Program-made: the position numbers and the translations under genes
Notes under the pieces: generated by a model
What the model saw: only the letters and a program-made list of their open reading frames with translations
What the model was told of the DNA's origin: nothing
Databases searched by the model: none
NCBI GenBank assembly: GCA_965119715.1
Contig: OZ221969.1
Coordinates: 930,001 to 994,000, forward strand
Direction: 5' to 3'
Length of the DNA stretch: 64,000 bases
From: JASBYZ01 sp029983705
Lineage (GTDB): Bacteria > Actinomycetota > Coriobacteriia > Coriobacteriales > JAEZZM01
Part shown: piece by piece, positions 45,018-54,025 of the stretch
How positions within the stretch are numbered: the stretch's first letter is position 1
Layout: each line of letters begins with the position of its first letter

Positions 45018-46700
45018 ATGTCTAACATCAAAAATGCTTCTTTGTCAAGAAGATCTTTTGTTTCAGTAGCAAGCGCTGCTTGTGGACTGGCACTTGCATC
45101 AACAGTTGGCTGCTCATCTCCAAATAACACTACAGATGAAAAGCCAAAAGAAGATGGTGCAAAAGCAGCTCAAGGCGATGCTCCTCAAACAAACGAGGCA
45201 AAAAACAAAGACAGCTTGACTATTTATGTTGGAGAAGAGCCAGAAGATGGTTTTGATCCACTTTCTTCTTACTGGGGAACTAACGGTGCCTATGCACTCT
45301 TTCAGTCACGTCTATTAGCCTTTGATAAAGACTTAAAGATTGTTCCTGACTTAGCTGAGAAGTTTGAAAAAAGTGAAGACGGGCTTACCTACACCTACAC
45401 TTTAAAAGATGGGCTTAAGTTTTCTGATGGCAGTGATGTAACTGCTGATGATGTAGTATTTTCATACCTTACCATTAGAGATAATGGTGCAGGACACATT
45501 GACTTTCAACTTCTTGAAGATGCAAAAGCACTCGATCCTAAAACTATTGAGTTTAAACTTAAGCAAAAAGATTCAAGTTTTGTTGCAAGAACTGCAAAGC
45601 TCTGCATTGTGCCAAAGGCAGGATATGATCCACAGCAATATCGCGTAAAACCTATGGGTTCTGGCCCATTTAAGCTTGTACAGTATGAGCCAGGGCAGCA
45701 ATTAATTATTGAGCCTAACGAGTACTACTACGGCACTAAGTCACCATTTAAGCGCATTACCTTGCTCTTTATTAATGGTGAAACTGCTCTTGCACATGCA
45801 CAAGCAGGAGAGTTGGATGTTGCTATGGTTCAGCCAGAATATGCTAAAGAACATGTTGAGGGCATGAAACTTGAGACCCTTCCAACCATTGATACCAGAG
45901 GCTTTAACCTTCCTACAATTAAGCCACAAGAAATTGATGGCAAGACCAGAGGAAATGACGTTACGGTAGACCCTGCAATTAGAAAAGCACTCTCAATTGG
46001 TATTAACCGCCAAGAGATTGTTGACCATGCACTCAACGGCATTGGAACTCCTCACAGCGCACTACTTCATTCAGTCCCTTGGGCAAACCCAGAGTCTGAA
46101 TTTAAAGATGACAGACTTGATGAGGCCAAAAAGATCTTAGACGATGCGGGTTGGGTAGCTGGTAGTGACGGCATCAGAGTAAAAGATGGTTTAAAAGCAG
46201 AATTTACCATTACCGGTAGAGCAGACGATATCCAGAGACACAACCTTGCTGTTGCCCTCTCTGAACAGGCTAAAAAGCTTGGTATCAACATTATTGCTAA
46301 GTCAGCTGCCTGGAAAGAATGCCGAGGTAATGCAGGTGCTGAGCCAACTTGCTGGGGCACTGGAGACTACGATCCATCAGCAGACCTTATGGGCTACTAT
46401 CACTCAACTGGTGCAATCAATGAGTCACGTTATTCAAATCCAAAGGTTGATGATTATGCTAAGCAGGCACTTGAAGCTGATGGCGATGAGATCAATAAGC
46501 TTTGGCAAAAGATGCAGTGGGATGGCACCACCGGTCCAGAGTCAGAAAATGGAGAGCATCCATATATCTGGCTTGCAACCATTGACCATACCTACTTTGT
46601 AAATGAAAACCTTGATATTTGTGCTGAAAATCAACCAGTTCATCCACACGGACACGGCTGGCCAGTAATTTGCAACATTAATGAATGGAAAATTAAATAA
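45018..46700 (+). CDS. Peptide/nickel-type ABC transporter substrate-binding lipoprotein
   Basis: A 560-residue extracellular binding protein of family SBP_bac_5. The signal combines a twin-arginine motif (SLSRRSFVSVAS, Arg 11-12) with a lipobox (ASTVGC, lipid Cys 32), so it is probably a Tat-exported lipoprotein. A Ser/Glu/Lys linker precedes the binding domain, with the KDGLKFSDGSDVTADDVVFS strand typical of the family near residue 135. A His-rich HPHGHGW lies ~20 residues from the C-terminus and could bind metal. CAGGAGG precedes the ATG. It heads an importer operon; whether nickel, another metal chelate or peptides are carried is open. Confidence 0.92.
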   Translation: MSNIKNASLSRRSFVSVASAACGLALASTVGCSSPNNTTDEKPKEDGAKAAQGDAPQTNEAKNKDSLTIYVGEEPEDGFDPLSSYWGTNGAYALFQSRLLAFDKDLKIVPDLAEKFEKSEDGLTYTYTLKDGLKFSDGSDVTADDVVFSYLTIRDNGAGHIDFQLLEDAKALDPKTIEFKLKQKDSSFVARTAKLCIVPKAGYDPQQYRVKPMGSGPFKLVQYEPGQQLIIEPNEYYYGTKSPFKRITLLFINGETALAHAQAGELDVAMVQPEYAKEHVEGMKLETLPTIDTRGFNLPTIKPQEIDGKTRGNDVTVDPAIRKALSIGINRQEIVDHALNGIGTPHSALLHSVPWANPESEFKDDRLDEAKKILDDAGWVAGSDGIRVKDGLKAEFTITGRADDIQRHNLAVALSEQAKKLGINIIAKSAAWKECRGNAGAEPTCWGTGDYDPSADLMGYYHSTGAINESRYSNPKVDDYAKQALEADGDEINKLWQKMQWDGTTGPESENGEHPYIWLATIDHTYFVNENLDICAENQPVHPHGHGWPVICNINEWKIK

Positions 46701-46713
46701 GGACTCTTACTAC

Positions 46714-47700
46714 ATGCGTCTCACAAGTTTTTGTTTAGAAAATCTACTCAGACTTGTACTGCTCTTAGCTGCTGCCAGTGTGATTACCTTTGCACTGGTA
46801 TCAGCTGCTCCAATAGATCCAGTCCAAGCGTATGCTGGTCCAGAAAACAAGCTCTCCCCTGAGCAATTAGCACTGATAGCTGAGAGGTGGGGCTTTGATA
46901 AACCTGCCCCTGAGCGCTATCTTATGTGGATCACCTCGCTTTTACAGGGCGATGGAGGAATTTCCGTCATCTTTCAGCGCCCTGTGACTGAGGTCTTAGC
47001 CGAGCGTGCAAGTGCCTCACTTTTGCTTATGGCCACATCCTGGATCTTATCAGGTGTCTTAGGCTTTGTATCTGGTATTGTGTGTGGTCTTAAGCCAGGA
47101 TCTTTGGCCGATAAACTCATAAAGGCTGTCTGCGTGGTGCTTGCAGCTGCTCCAACCTTTTGGATTGGCCTGTTAGCGCTCTCTATCTTCTCGGTCGCCT
47201 TAGGCTGGTTTCCTATGGGACATGCAGCTCCAGTTGGGCTAACCCTTGATGAGGTGACCATAGGCCAGAGACTTCACCACCTCTTTTTACCAGCGCTTGT
47301 CTTGTCTGTGTCTGGAATTGCAAACATTACCTTACAAACTCGAGAGAAAACTATTGAGATTATGCAAAGTGATCCTGTGGTCTTTGCAATAGCACGCGGT
47401 GAGTCAAAATTTCAAATTATTAGAAGGCATCTCTTAAGACATATTGCACTTCCTGCAGTTACCTTGCAGTTTGCCTCTATCTCTGAGCTTTTTGGAGGAT
47501 CTGTTTTAGCCGAGCAAGTCTTTTCATATCCTGGACTTGGAAATGCAACGGTAAATGCAGCGCTTAATGTTGATGTCCCACTTTTGCTTGCAATTGCGAT
47601 GGTGTCTGCGCTCTTTGTATTTGGCGGAAACCTCGCCGCAAATATTTTTTATGGTGTAATCGATCCACGTATTAAGAGGGGGTATGATTCTCATGATTAA
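46714..47700 (+). CDS. ABC transporter permease, NikB/DppB type
   Basis: A 328-residue membrane protein with six helices: the first near the N-terminus (LVLLLAAASVITFALVSA), then the characteristic extracytoplasmic region (AERWGFDKPAPERYLMWITSLLQGDGG) and five more. The EAA-like coupling loop is AIARGESKFQIIRRHLL near residue 230. The ATG at 46714 is chosen over 46681 because AAGGA lies ten bases before it and the earlier start would lie inside the binding-protein gene. It overlaps the next permease by 8 bp. Confidence 0.92.
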   Translation: MRLTSFCLENLLRLVLLLAAASVITFALVSAAPIDPVQAYAGPENKLSPEQLALIAERWGFDKPAPERYLMWITSLLQGDGGISVIFQRPVTEVLAERASASLLLMATSWILSGVLGFVSGIVCGLKPGSLADKLIKAVCVVLAAAPTFWIGLLALSIFSVALGWFPMGHAAPVGLTLDEVTIGQRLHHLFLPALVLSVSGIANITLQTREKTIEIMQSDPVVFAIARGESKFQIIRRHLLRHIALPAVTLQFASISELFGGSVLAEQVFSYPGLGNATVNAALNVDVPLLLAIAMVSALFVFGGNLAANIFYGVIDPRIKRGYDSHD

Positions 47701-48511
47701 TATGCGCACTAAAACCCTCATCTTACTATCGGTACTCTTAGTGTTACTTTTGGGATTTTTGTTTATTGGTATCAGTATGGACCCTGAGCTTTATGGTTCA
47801 CACATGGTAAACAGGCTTAAAGCCCCTTCATTTGAGCATTTCTTTGGTACTGATTACCTGGGTCATGATATGTTTTTTAGAACCATAAGAGGTATGGCAT
47901 TTTCAATTATTATTGGTCTGTGTGCCTGCACAATTTCAGGACTTATTGCCATTGCCTTAGGTACGCTTTCTGCAGTATGCGGAGGCATCGTAGACAGAGT
48001 TGTGCTTTGGGCAGTTGACCTAGCTATGTCAATTCCACACCTTGTTCTTTTGATTTTGATTTCTTTTGCGCTGGGTGGAGGAGTAAAAGGTGTGATGATT
48101 GCCGTTGCACTCACGCACTGGCCTTCTTTAACCCGTGTTATTAGAGCTGAGGTCTTGCGTATCAAAACTTCCCAGTTTGTTAAGCAGTCAAAGCAATTTG
48201 GTAAGTCAAATGCCTGGATTGCCTTTCATCATGTGGTTCCTCACATCTTGCCTCAGGCAATTGTTGGTATCGTGCTCTTGTTCCCCCATGCAATTTTGCA
48301 TGAGAGTGCTCTTACCTTCCTAGGTTTTGGCTTACCACTTGACTCTCCTGCAATTGGTGCGATTTTATCGGACGCTATGAAATTTATTACAACTGGTCAG
48401 TGGTGGCTGGCGTTTTTCCCTGGATTAATTTTAATCATCCTAGTGCTCATGCTCTTTAGCTTGGGCGATAATATCAAGCGCCTTTTAAACCCACAAACGG
48501 CTCAAGAATAG
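47693..48511 (+). CDS. ABC transporter permease, NikC/DppC type
   Basis: A 272-residue membrane protein with six helices. The HFFGTDYLGHDMFFR motif near residue 47 and the coupling loop FVKQSKQFGKSNAWIAFHHVVPH near 157 are typical of the DppC/NikC family. It pairs with the NikB-type permease. The second ATG (47693) sits nine bases after GAGGGGG and overlaps the stop of the previous gene; the ATG at 47684 would be too close to that site. Confidence 0.92.
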   Translation: MINMRTKTLILLSVLLVLLLGFLFIGISMDPELYGSHMVNRLKAPSFEHFFGTDYLGHDMFFRTIRGMAFSIIIGLCACTISGLIAIALGTLSAVCGGIVDRVVLWAVDLAMSIPHLVLLILISFALGGGVKGVMIAVALTHWPSLTRVIRAEVLRIKTSQFVKQSKQFGKSNAWIAFHHVVPHILPQAIVGIVLLFPHAILHESALTFLGFGLPLDSPAIGAILSDAMKFITTGQWWLAFFPGLILIILVLMLFSLGDNIKRLLNPQTAQE

Positions 48512-48524
48512 GAGAGATGTTTTG

Positions 48525-49967
48525 ATGAACAATCATGTTATTGAAGTTAATAAGCTCTCCTTAAGCTTTACAAGCTATGGGAGGGGCTTAAGTCAAATAA
48601 GCACCACCGTACTCAAAGAGTTAAGCTTGAGCGTTGATGCTGGAGAGGTATATGCCCTTGTTGGCTCTTCTGGTTCAGGTAAGTCTTTGCTTGCAGAGTC
48701 TATCTTAGGCATACTGCCTAAAAACGCCGAGACCTCTGGAGATATTAGCTTTTTGGGAAAGGCTTTAGGCGTAGGTGAGCTATCTCAGCTTCGTGGTAAA
48801 GAAATTGTATACGTTCCTCAAGGAGTAACTAATTTAGATCCGCTCTTAAAGGTTAAGCCTCAGCTACTTCTTACTAAAGAGATGGAAGAGCGTAAGAGTG
48901 AAGCTTTTGAGACGCTAGAGTTAGGTGATGAGGTAGACGGTCTTTATCCCTTTGAGCTTTCTGGCGGTATGGCCAGAAGAGTGCTTGTTTCGACTGCTTT
49001 ATTGGTGGACGCAAAAATAATTGTTGCAGATGAGCCAACGCCTGGTATGACACGTGAACAAGCTCGAAGGACCCTACAATTTTTTAAAGACATGGCACGT
49101 GATGGCAAGGCAGTGCTTTTAATAACCCATGACCTTGACCTGGCACTTGAAATTGCAGATACCATTGGTGTTTTTCATGAGGGAAGCTTGGTTGAAGAGG
49201 CAAAACGTGAACAGTTTTATGGTGATGGTGAGGCGCTTAAGAGTGAGCTTGCGCGAAGGCTCTGGAGGGCGCTTCCTCAAAATGAGTTTACAGATGCACT
49301 TGATCAAATAGATACCTCTCAAGAATACACAAGTTTAGATGCTGCCCAAGAACATATACTTGAAGCAAGGCATATTAGTTACAGCTATCCTGGTCAAAAA
49401 GAGCCGGTTTTAAAGGATGTATCTTTTTCTATTAGGTCTGGAGAGCTTGTTGGACTCTATGGAGGCTCGGGCACTGGTAAGTCTACACTTGCTCAAATTT
49501 TATCTGGCCTCATAAAAGCAAGTGAGGGGGATGTGCTCTTTGACGGTAAGCCTGTGAGAGATATGGTAAACAGTGTGGCTAACCCAGTTCAGCTTATTTA
49601 TCAACATCCAGAGCTTGCTATTAATCCGAGATGGAGAATGAAAAAGGTTTTAGAAGAGGTAGGTCAAGACAATAAAGACTTACTTGAGCAAGCTGGAATT
49701 AAAGAAGAGTGGCTTAAGCGCTATTCATATGAACTTTCTGGTGGAGAGCTACAAAGATTTTGTGTAGTAAGAGCACTTATGCCAAGCACCAAGGTCCTTA
49801 TTTGTGATGAAATCTCAACCATGCTTGATGCATACACCCAAGCTCACATTTGGAATGTGCTCACTTCATATGCGCAAGCACATAACTTATCCTTGCTTAT
49901 TATTTCTCATAATGACGCGCTTTTAAATAAGCTCTGCGACAAAATTATTAAGCTCGAAAACTTATAG
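48525..49967 (+). CDS. Fused two-domain ABC ATPase of the peptide/nickel importer (NikDE/DppDF in one chain)
   Basis: A 480-residue protein with two complete ABC modules. Domain 1 has Walker A GSSGSGKS near residue 48, signature LSGGMARRV near 144 and Walker B IIVADEPTPGM. Domain 2 has GGSGTGKS near 313, LSGGELQRF near 403 and VLICDEISTMLDAYTQ. In most importers of this class the two ATPases are separate genes. Domain 1 has GMARR where GQRQR is usual, and each domain is shorter than a stand-alone DppD. GGAGAG lies eight bases upstream of the ATG. It is the last gene of the operon. Confidence 0.92.
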   Translation: MNNHVIEVNKLSLSFTSYGRGLSQISTTVLKELSLSVDAGEVYALVGSSGSGKSLLAESILGILPKNAETSGDISFLGKALGVGELSQLRGKEIVYVPQGVTNLDPLLKVKPQLLLTKEMEERKSEAFETLELGDEVDGLYPFELSGGMARRVLVSTALLVDAKIIVADEPTPGMTREQARRTLQFFKDMARDGKAVLLITHDLDLALEIADTIGVFHEGSLVEEAKREQFYGDGEALKSELARRLWRALPQNEFTDALDQIDTSQEYTSLDAAQEHILEARHISYSYPGQKEPVLKDVSFSIRSGELVGLYGGSGTGKSTLAQILSGLIKASEGDVLFDGKPVRDMVNSVANPVQLIYQHPELAINPRWRMKKVLEEVGQDNKDLLEQAGIKEEWLKRYSYELSGGELQRFCVVRALMPSTKVLICDEISTMLDAYTQAHIWNVLTSYAQAHNLSLLIISHNDALLNKLCDKIIKLENL

Positions 49968-50012
49968 TTGGCTATATGTCGCAGAGCTTTATATAAAGAT
50001 AAGAGATTGATA

Positions 50013-50192
50013 TTAACTCTTTTTTGGATTTTCTGAGTTTTCGTGGTCCTTGTCATTTAGCTTATCTAAATGATCATTAATTTTGTAAAGCACTTTAATA
50101 GCGTCTAAGCCAATTCTAAGAGATAAAAAAAGCAGTACGCCACCGATAACAATAATTATTAAATCTGTAATAAAACTGCCTATACTATTCAT
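50013..50192 (-). CDS. Small one-pass membrane protein (59 residues)
   Basis: The minus-strand frame encodes an N-terminal hydrophobic helix (FITDLIIIVIGGVLLFLSL) and a charged C-terminal tail rich in Lys, Asp and Asn (DHLDKLNDKDHENSENPKKS). It starts three bases after the stop of the secreted-protein gene on the same strand, so the two are one operon. The size and topology would fit an immunity or accessory protein for its partner, but nothing proves this. No named family is recognised. Confidence 0.55.
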   Translation of the reverse strand: MNSIGSFITDLIIIVIGGVLLFLSLRIGLDAIKVLYKINDHLDKLNDKDHENSENPKKS

Positions 50193-50195
50193 AAC

Positions 50196-50705
50196 TTAAT
50201 TTATCCCTGTTGTTAATGTAGTCCCACTAATACTTGCCCACAATATTCTTGTGTCTGTTGTCCATCCTGCTAGGTCACTGTAATGAATTGTTTGTTCGGC
50301 TCTTTTAGAGCTGAATGTTAACGTGCAATCTTTAATATCTACCGCGACAGAAGTATATGCGTTTGCATATGCATCGACTATTCTGTAGTTTTCGATATCA
50401 ATTTTAAAGCTAGAATTAATGGTTACATTATTCCACTCGACGTTCCATGTTCCATATCCGTTGCCCAAGTCATGCTTCTCTGAATAATATGGAACAATCT
50501 CGTTAGTTTCTGGAGTTATTCTTATATTAATAATATCACCATTGGGTGTAGTTATAACTTGGTGTTGTTCTACAGGGTTTGATAAATCAAATTTTACAAA
50601 AGATGCTTCTTTGCCAATAGCAAAAGACGGAACTAAGAGAACAGAAACAGTTAATAACACAATAACAAAGAGTATTTTTTTAAAATTTCCAATGAGCACA
50701 TTCAT
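50196..50705 (-). CDS. Secreted protein, DUF5626-like
   Basis: A 169-residue secreted protein. A hydrophobic signal (ILFVIVLLTVSVLLVPSFAIG) precedes a mature domain beginning ASFVKFDLSNPVEQHQVITT. Its beta-rich plan (FDLSNPVEQ strand, SSFKIDIENYRIVDAYA, then CTLTFSSKRAEQTIHY and a terminal ILWASISGTTL) recalls the DUF5626 family of small secreted Gram-positive proteins; this is from memory and not certain. The ATG at 50705 is preferred because AGGTG lies ten bases ahead; a GTG at 50717 is an alternative. It is followed at once by a small membrane protein. Confidence 0.6.
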   Translation of the reverse strand: MNVLIGNFKKILFVIVLLTVSVLLVPSFAIGKEASFVKFDLSNPVEQHQVITTPNGDIINIRITPETNEIVPYYSEKHDLGNGYGTWNVEWNNVTINSSFKIDIENYRIVDAYANAYTSVAVDIKDCTLTFSSKRAEQTIHYSDLAGWTTDTRILWASISGTTLTTGIN

Positions 50706-50998
50706 ACTTAAAATCACCTACTCAAGTCTCTTATTAATTTACTACCAAATTTTATAAAATATATACAGTCAATATTCATCTATCTTTATACTCGATGAGC
50801 TTTCTCAGTAAAAGAGTGGCCCTAGTCTAACCTTTGCAATTATTGCCAATGATGCCTAAAATGGACGCATATTGCCAAATAAAATAAGCTTTCAGGCTCA
50901 TTAGAGCTTAATGTCTGGTATTATTTTTATCGTGAGTATGAATAGCCTATTACTAAAGGGCACAAGCAAATGACGTTTAAATGGGAAAGGAGCCCTGC

Positions 50999-51487
50999 AT
51001 GTCGGGCATAGACATCATGGATTTAATTGACGATCTTGAGGCCGTCATTAATGAGTCAAAGGGCACCCTTATGGGCGGAGACCAAAAGAAGGTTATTGAG
51101 ACCGACGCGCTCTTTGAGATTATCGATGAGATGCGAGCTAACTATCCTGATGAGTTAAGAAGCGCAAAAAGAACGCTTAAAGAGCGTGATGAGATGCTTC
51201 AGGCGGCAGAGGTAGAGGCTAATCGCATTATTAACGATGCAAAAGAGCAGGCCTTAATTATTGCTGGAGACCAAGAGATTGTACGTCTTGCCCAACAAAG
51301 AGCAGATGAAATCATGGAGCAAGCACGCGAGATGGAGCGTGAAACTCGCTACGGTGCAGAAGACTATGCTGACCAAGTGTTTGCATATCTAGAAGAAAAC
51401 GTTAACAAGGTTGCATCTTCTCTTGCACGTTCCCGTGAGCGTCTCAACCAAACTTCAGAGCAATATTCTAAACAACAAAACTGGTAA
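50999..51487 (+). CDS. DivIVA-like coiled-coil protein
   Basis: A 162-residue acidic, helix-rich protein. Residues ~55-125 form a coiled coil with charged heptads and no membrane segment. It resembles DivIVA/SepIVA-type or ATP-synthase-b-like coiled-coil proteins found next to yceD and rpmF in actinobacteria; a role in division or polar growth is inferred from that context only. The ATG at 50999 is chosen over 50981 because GGAG at 50988-50991 would lie inside the longer form. Confidence 0.65.
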   Translation: MSGIDIMDLIDDLEAVINESKGTLMGGDQKKVIETDALFEIIDEMRANYPDELRSAKRTLKERDEMLQAAEVEANRIINDAKEQALIIAGDQEIVRLAQQRADEIMEQAREMERETRYGAEDYADQVFAYLEENVNKVASSLARSRERLNQTSEQYSKQQNW

Positions 51488-51577
51488 CTTCTTGCAAAAC
51501 GGGTATATGCCTTTTATAGCTGTGCCCGTTTTTTATGCGCTATGCACGTCTAGACTGATATAAAGGATTGTTCAAAG

Positions 51578-52108
51578 ATGCAAGAAGTTCTTCTTACTTA
51601 TTTTCAAAATTTAAAAAATCCAGGCGATACTCTCAATAAAACCGGCAAGGTTAATCTTGAGGGCTATGAGGTGGGCGAGAAGCACTATGAGCTTAAAGAC
51701 GGCCTCTCATACGATGTAATAGCAACGCACACTGGTGAAGGAATTTTACTTACCGGAATTGTGAGTGCTCAGGCACAAAGTGAATGCGACCGCTGTCTTG
51801 AGCCAGCTCACTTTGAAATTTCAGGTGAGGTTGAAGGCTACTACCTCTTTAGTGAGCCAGACCCAGAATTTGATTTAGAAGAAGATGAGTATGAGCTTGT
51901 AAAAGATGAAGAGGATATTGATATCTCTGGAGCGCTTGATCAGGCATTAATTATGGATACCCCTTATGTACTGCTTTGCCAAGATGACTGTGAGGGCTTA
52001 TGTCCGATGTGTGGTATTAACTTAAATGAGCACCCTGGCCACAATCACGACGGAGAAATTGACGAGCAAAATCCTTTTGCTCAATTAAAAAATCTTAAGT
52101 TTGATTAG
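51578..52108 (+). CDS. YceD/DUF177 family protein
   Basis: A 176-residue acidic protein of the DUF177 family, linked in other bacteria to 23S rRNA accumulation and normally cotranscribed with rpmF. CDRCLEP in the middle and CEGLCPMCGINLNEH near the C-terminus supply a set of cysteines that probably bind zinc. Here rpmF does not follow directly: a TetR gene on the other strand and a flavoprotein-like gene lie in between. Its stop overlaps the TetR stop by 4 bp. Confidence 0.88.
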   Translation: MQEVLLTYFQNLKNPGDTLNKTGKVNLEGYEVGEKHYELKDGLSYDVIATHTGEGILLTGIVSAQAQSECDRCLEPAHFEISGEVEGYYLFSEPDPEFDLEEDEYELVKDEEDIDISGALDQALIMDTPYVLLCQDDCEGLCPMCGINLNEHPGHNHDGEIDEQNPFAQLKNLKFD

Positions 52109-52764
52109 TGAGGATCAGCTTTAAGTGCGAGGTAGCCATTTAAGGAGCTCCAAATAATTGGTCTTCCTACCAATGCTGCCTCTTCTTTTGTTTCACAACT
52201 TGATATCATCCACTCATAATACTTAATTATTGGAAGGGTAAGCAGGTTTTTTCTTTCCTTTAAGAGGTCTTGGTCAATATCGCGTTTGTTAAATTGCACA
52301 ATGCCAAAGCATACCTCGCCCAAAAGGCCTAGAGCTGCAAGGTCGTGAAGGAAGTCTTCCGTATTAGAACCGAGCGCCTTATAAACAATAAGCTGAAGGT
52401 CTTCTCGATTATCAAATACAAAGTCAATCATACGCATGACGCTTCCAAATTCTTGTTTGAATGCGTCTTCTCTATCCATACGTTCAAGTGAATGGCGTGA
52501 GGGTGTTTGCTCGTAGGCATTAATCCACTTGAGCACCATATTTTCTCTGATAGGGGTGATAGTTACTTCAAACAGGCGCTCTTTATCTTTAAAGAGGTTA
52601 TAGATTGCTCCAGTAGAAAGCTTAGCTTCTTCAGCGATACGTCTAATAGAGGCTCCCTCGTAGCCTTCTTTTCTAAATTCCTGTTCTGCTGCCTGCAGGA
52701 TTCTATCTCGCGTACTTCGAGACGGTTTTCTTGCCACTCGACTCACCCCAAAGACAAATTTCAT
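52105..52764 (-). CDS. TetR/AcrR family transcriptional regulator
   Basis: A ~219-residue regulator. The N-terminal helix-turn-helix is typical: TRDRILQAAEQEFRKEGYEG, then ASIRRIAEEAKLSTGAIYNLFKDKERLF. The C-terminal ligand domain has no recognisable signature. The ATG at 52764 has no good ribosome site; GTG at 52746 or 52737 would give a more typical N-terminus. It is divergent from the degenerate disulfide-reductase-like gene, which is the likely target, and a palindrome lies between them. Confidence 0.88.
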   Translation of the reverse strand: MKFVFGVSRVARKPSRSTRDRILQAAEQEFRKEGYEGASIRRIAEEAKLSTGAIYNLFKDKERLFEVTITPIRENMVLKWINAYEQTPSRHSLERMDREDAFKQEFGSVMRMIDFVFDNREDLQLIVYKALGSNTEDFLHDLAALGLLGEVCFGIVQFNKRDIDQDLLKERKNLLTLPIIKYYEWMISSCETKEEAALVGRPIIWSSLNGYLALKADPH

Positions 52765-52767
52765 TTA

Positions 52768-52788
52768 TAGTATGAGATATCATTACTA
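52768..52788. promoter_or_regulatory. Candidate TetR operator
   Basis: TAGTA and TACTA bound a 21-bp imperfect palindrome that contains a further TGA/TCA pair around GATATC. It lies just upstream of the TetR start and 50 bp before the divergent gene, where an autoregulatory operator is expected. Confidence 0.35.
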
Positions 52789-52837
52789 CGCTTAACTTGT
52801 GAGAGCCTCCCCAGACTCTTTTGAAGAAAAGGATAAA

Positions 52838-53875
52838 ATGATTCACTATAAAGGTATTATACTGGGTTTTAGTCAAATATCGATAGAATTGAGTAATCAA
52901 CTTTCGAAATTAGATTTTGATAACAGAATTATTAATATATCTGATTATAAATCTTGTAGCTTTATAGATGAATATCATATTAAAGTTAATGATAAAAATA
53001 ATGATGAAGTTTTAGAGGCAGAATTCTTTTTTATCTTAAGCGATGAATACCTGCCAGATGAAAGCCGCCAAAAGAGTTTGGAAGAGCTCAAACAGAGGCC
53101 ACAAGCTGTGCATATAAAGTTTAGAGAGCTTAAAGATTTAGAGCGCGCATACCTACTTGCCTCCTCAGGCAAAGAGAGTTATCTCGAGCTTTTAGACATC
53201 TCCCAACTTGATGAGTTGGATGAGTTTTTTATCGATAAGGTCTTCTCAAGCTTAAAGCGCACAGGAGTCAAGCTTTGCGAGGATAAAAGCTCTAGTGAAG
53301 AAATTGTGCAAGACTTTAAGCTTGAACACAAGTATTCCAAATATACACAGCTCAAACTTGACCTGTCTGTCCTCAATCTCAGGTATACACAAAGCGGAAT
53401 GCTTAAGGTAAATGAGCTTTTTCAAACGAGCGCACCTAATATATTTGCCTTTGGTAAGAGCATTCACTTATATCAAGACCTCACTCAAATTCAAGATGAG
53501 CTAAGAATTGTCCTTGAGCAAATGAGGGGCAAACAGGAGATTAATGTAAGCGAGCAAGCACTCAAGCCTTATGAGTTAAAACTTGATCAAAGCTATGTGC
53601 AGCTCGGCCTAAGTGAAGCATTACTTGAGGCCTTAGGGGTAGTCTATCAAGACATAATCTATCGTGATGAAAAGATGAGCCTTAAGCTCCTCATTGATAT
53701 CTCTCAGCGCAATATCTTAGGAGCTGTTATAATTTCTGATGGTGCACGTGATTTAGTAAGTTTATTGCAGATTGCTATGAAGGCTAAGCTTCCTGTAGAA
53801 GCACTGAGAGATTTAAATTTTTCATATGAGTCAAATGCACAAGTTTTAAAGGCTGTGCTCCGTGATAATTTGTAA
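52838..53875 (+). CDS. Degenerate pyridine-nucleotide-disulfide-oxidoreductase homologue, probable non-enzyme
   Basis: The 345-residue product follows the dihydrolipoamide-dehydrogenase fold without its catalytic parts. The end aligns by eye with the interface domain: YVQLGLSEALLEALG for VGxTExxA, then NILGAVIISDGARDLVSLLQIAMKAKL. NELFQTSAPNIFAFGKSIH corresponds to the NxxxQTSxPxIYAxGD segment with GD changed to GK. The N-terminal IILGFSQISIELSNQL replaces GxGxxG, no CxxxxC is present, and the catalytic HPT is replaced by FSYES. FAD binding and catalysis are therefore unlikely. The ATG at 52838 has AAAAGGA upstream. It may be a TetR-controlled scaffold or sensor, or a slowly decaying gene. 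Confidence 0.6.
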   Translation: MIHYKGIILGFSQISIELSNQLSKLDFDNRIINISDYKSCSFIDEYHIKVNDKNNDEVLEAEFFFILSDEYLPDESRQKSLEELKQRPQAVHIKFRELKDLERAYLLASSGKESYLELLDISQLDELDEFFIDKVFSSLKRTGVKLCEDKSSSEEIVQDFKLEHKYSKYTQLKLDLSVLNLRYTQSGMLKVNELFQTSAPNIFAFGKSIHLYQDLTQIQDELRIVLEQMRGKQEINVSEQALKPYELKLDQSYVQLGLSEALLEALGVVYQDIIYRDEKMSLKLLIDISQRNILGAVIISDGARDLVSLLQIAMKAKLPVEALRDLNFSYESNAQVLKAVLRDNL

Positions 53876-54025
53876 TCTCTAGAAAATATTCATGACATAC
53901 TATGCTAAAGTGTGCTAATGTTTTTTGATGCGCCTATCGACTATGAATGTAAGATGATAGGTGTTTTTAAGATGTGTATTAAACTTTTATGAGCATAAGC
54001 TTGCAAAAGATAGAAAGGTCCAAAG

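Noticed and set aside
50718..50998. Promoters in the divergent region between the secreted-protein gene and the DivIVA-like gene
   Set aside because: TATTAT near 50918 and a minus-strand TTGACT exist, but neither has a partner element at correct spacing; nothing firm seen.
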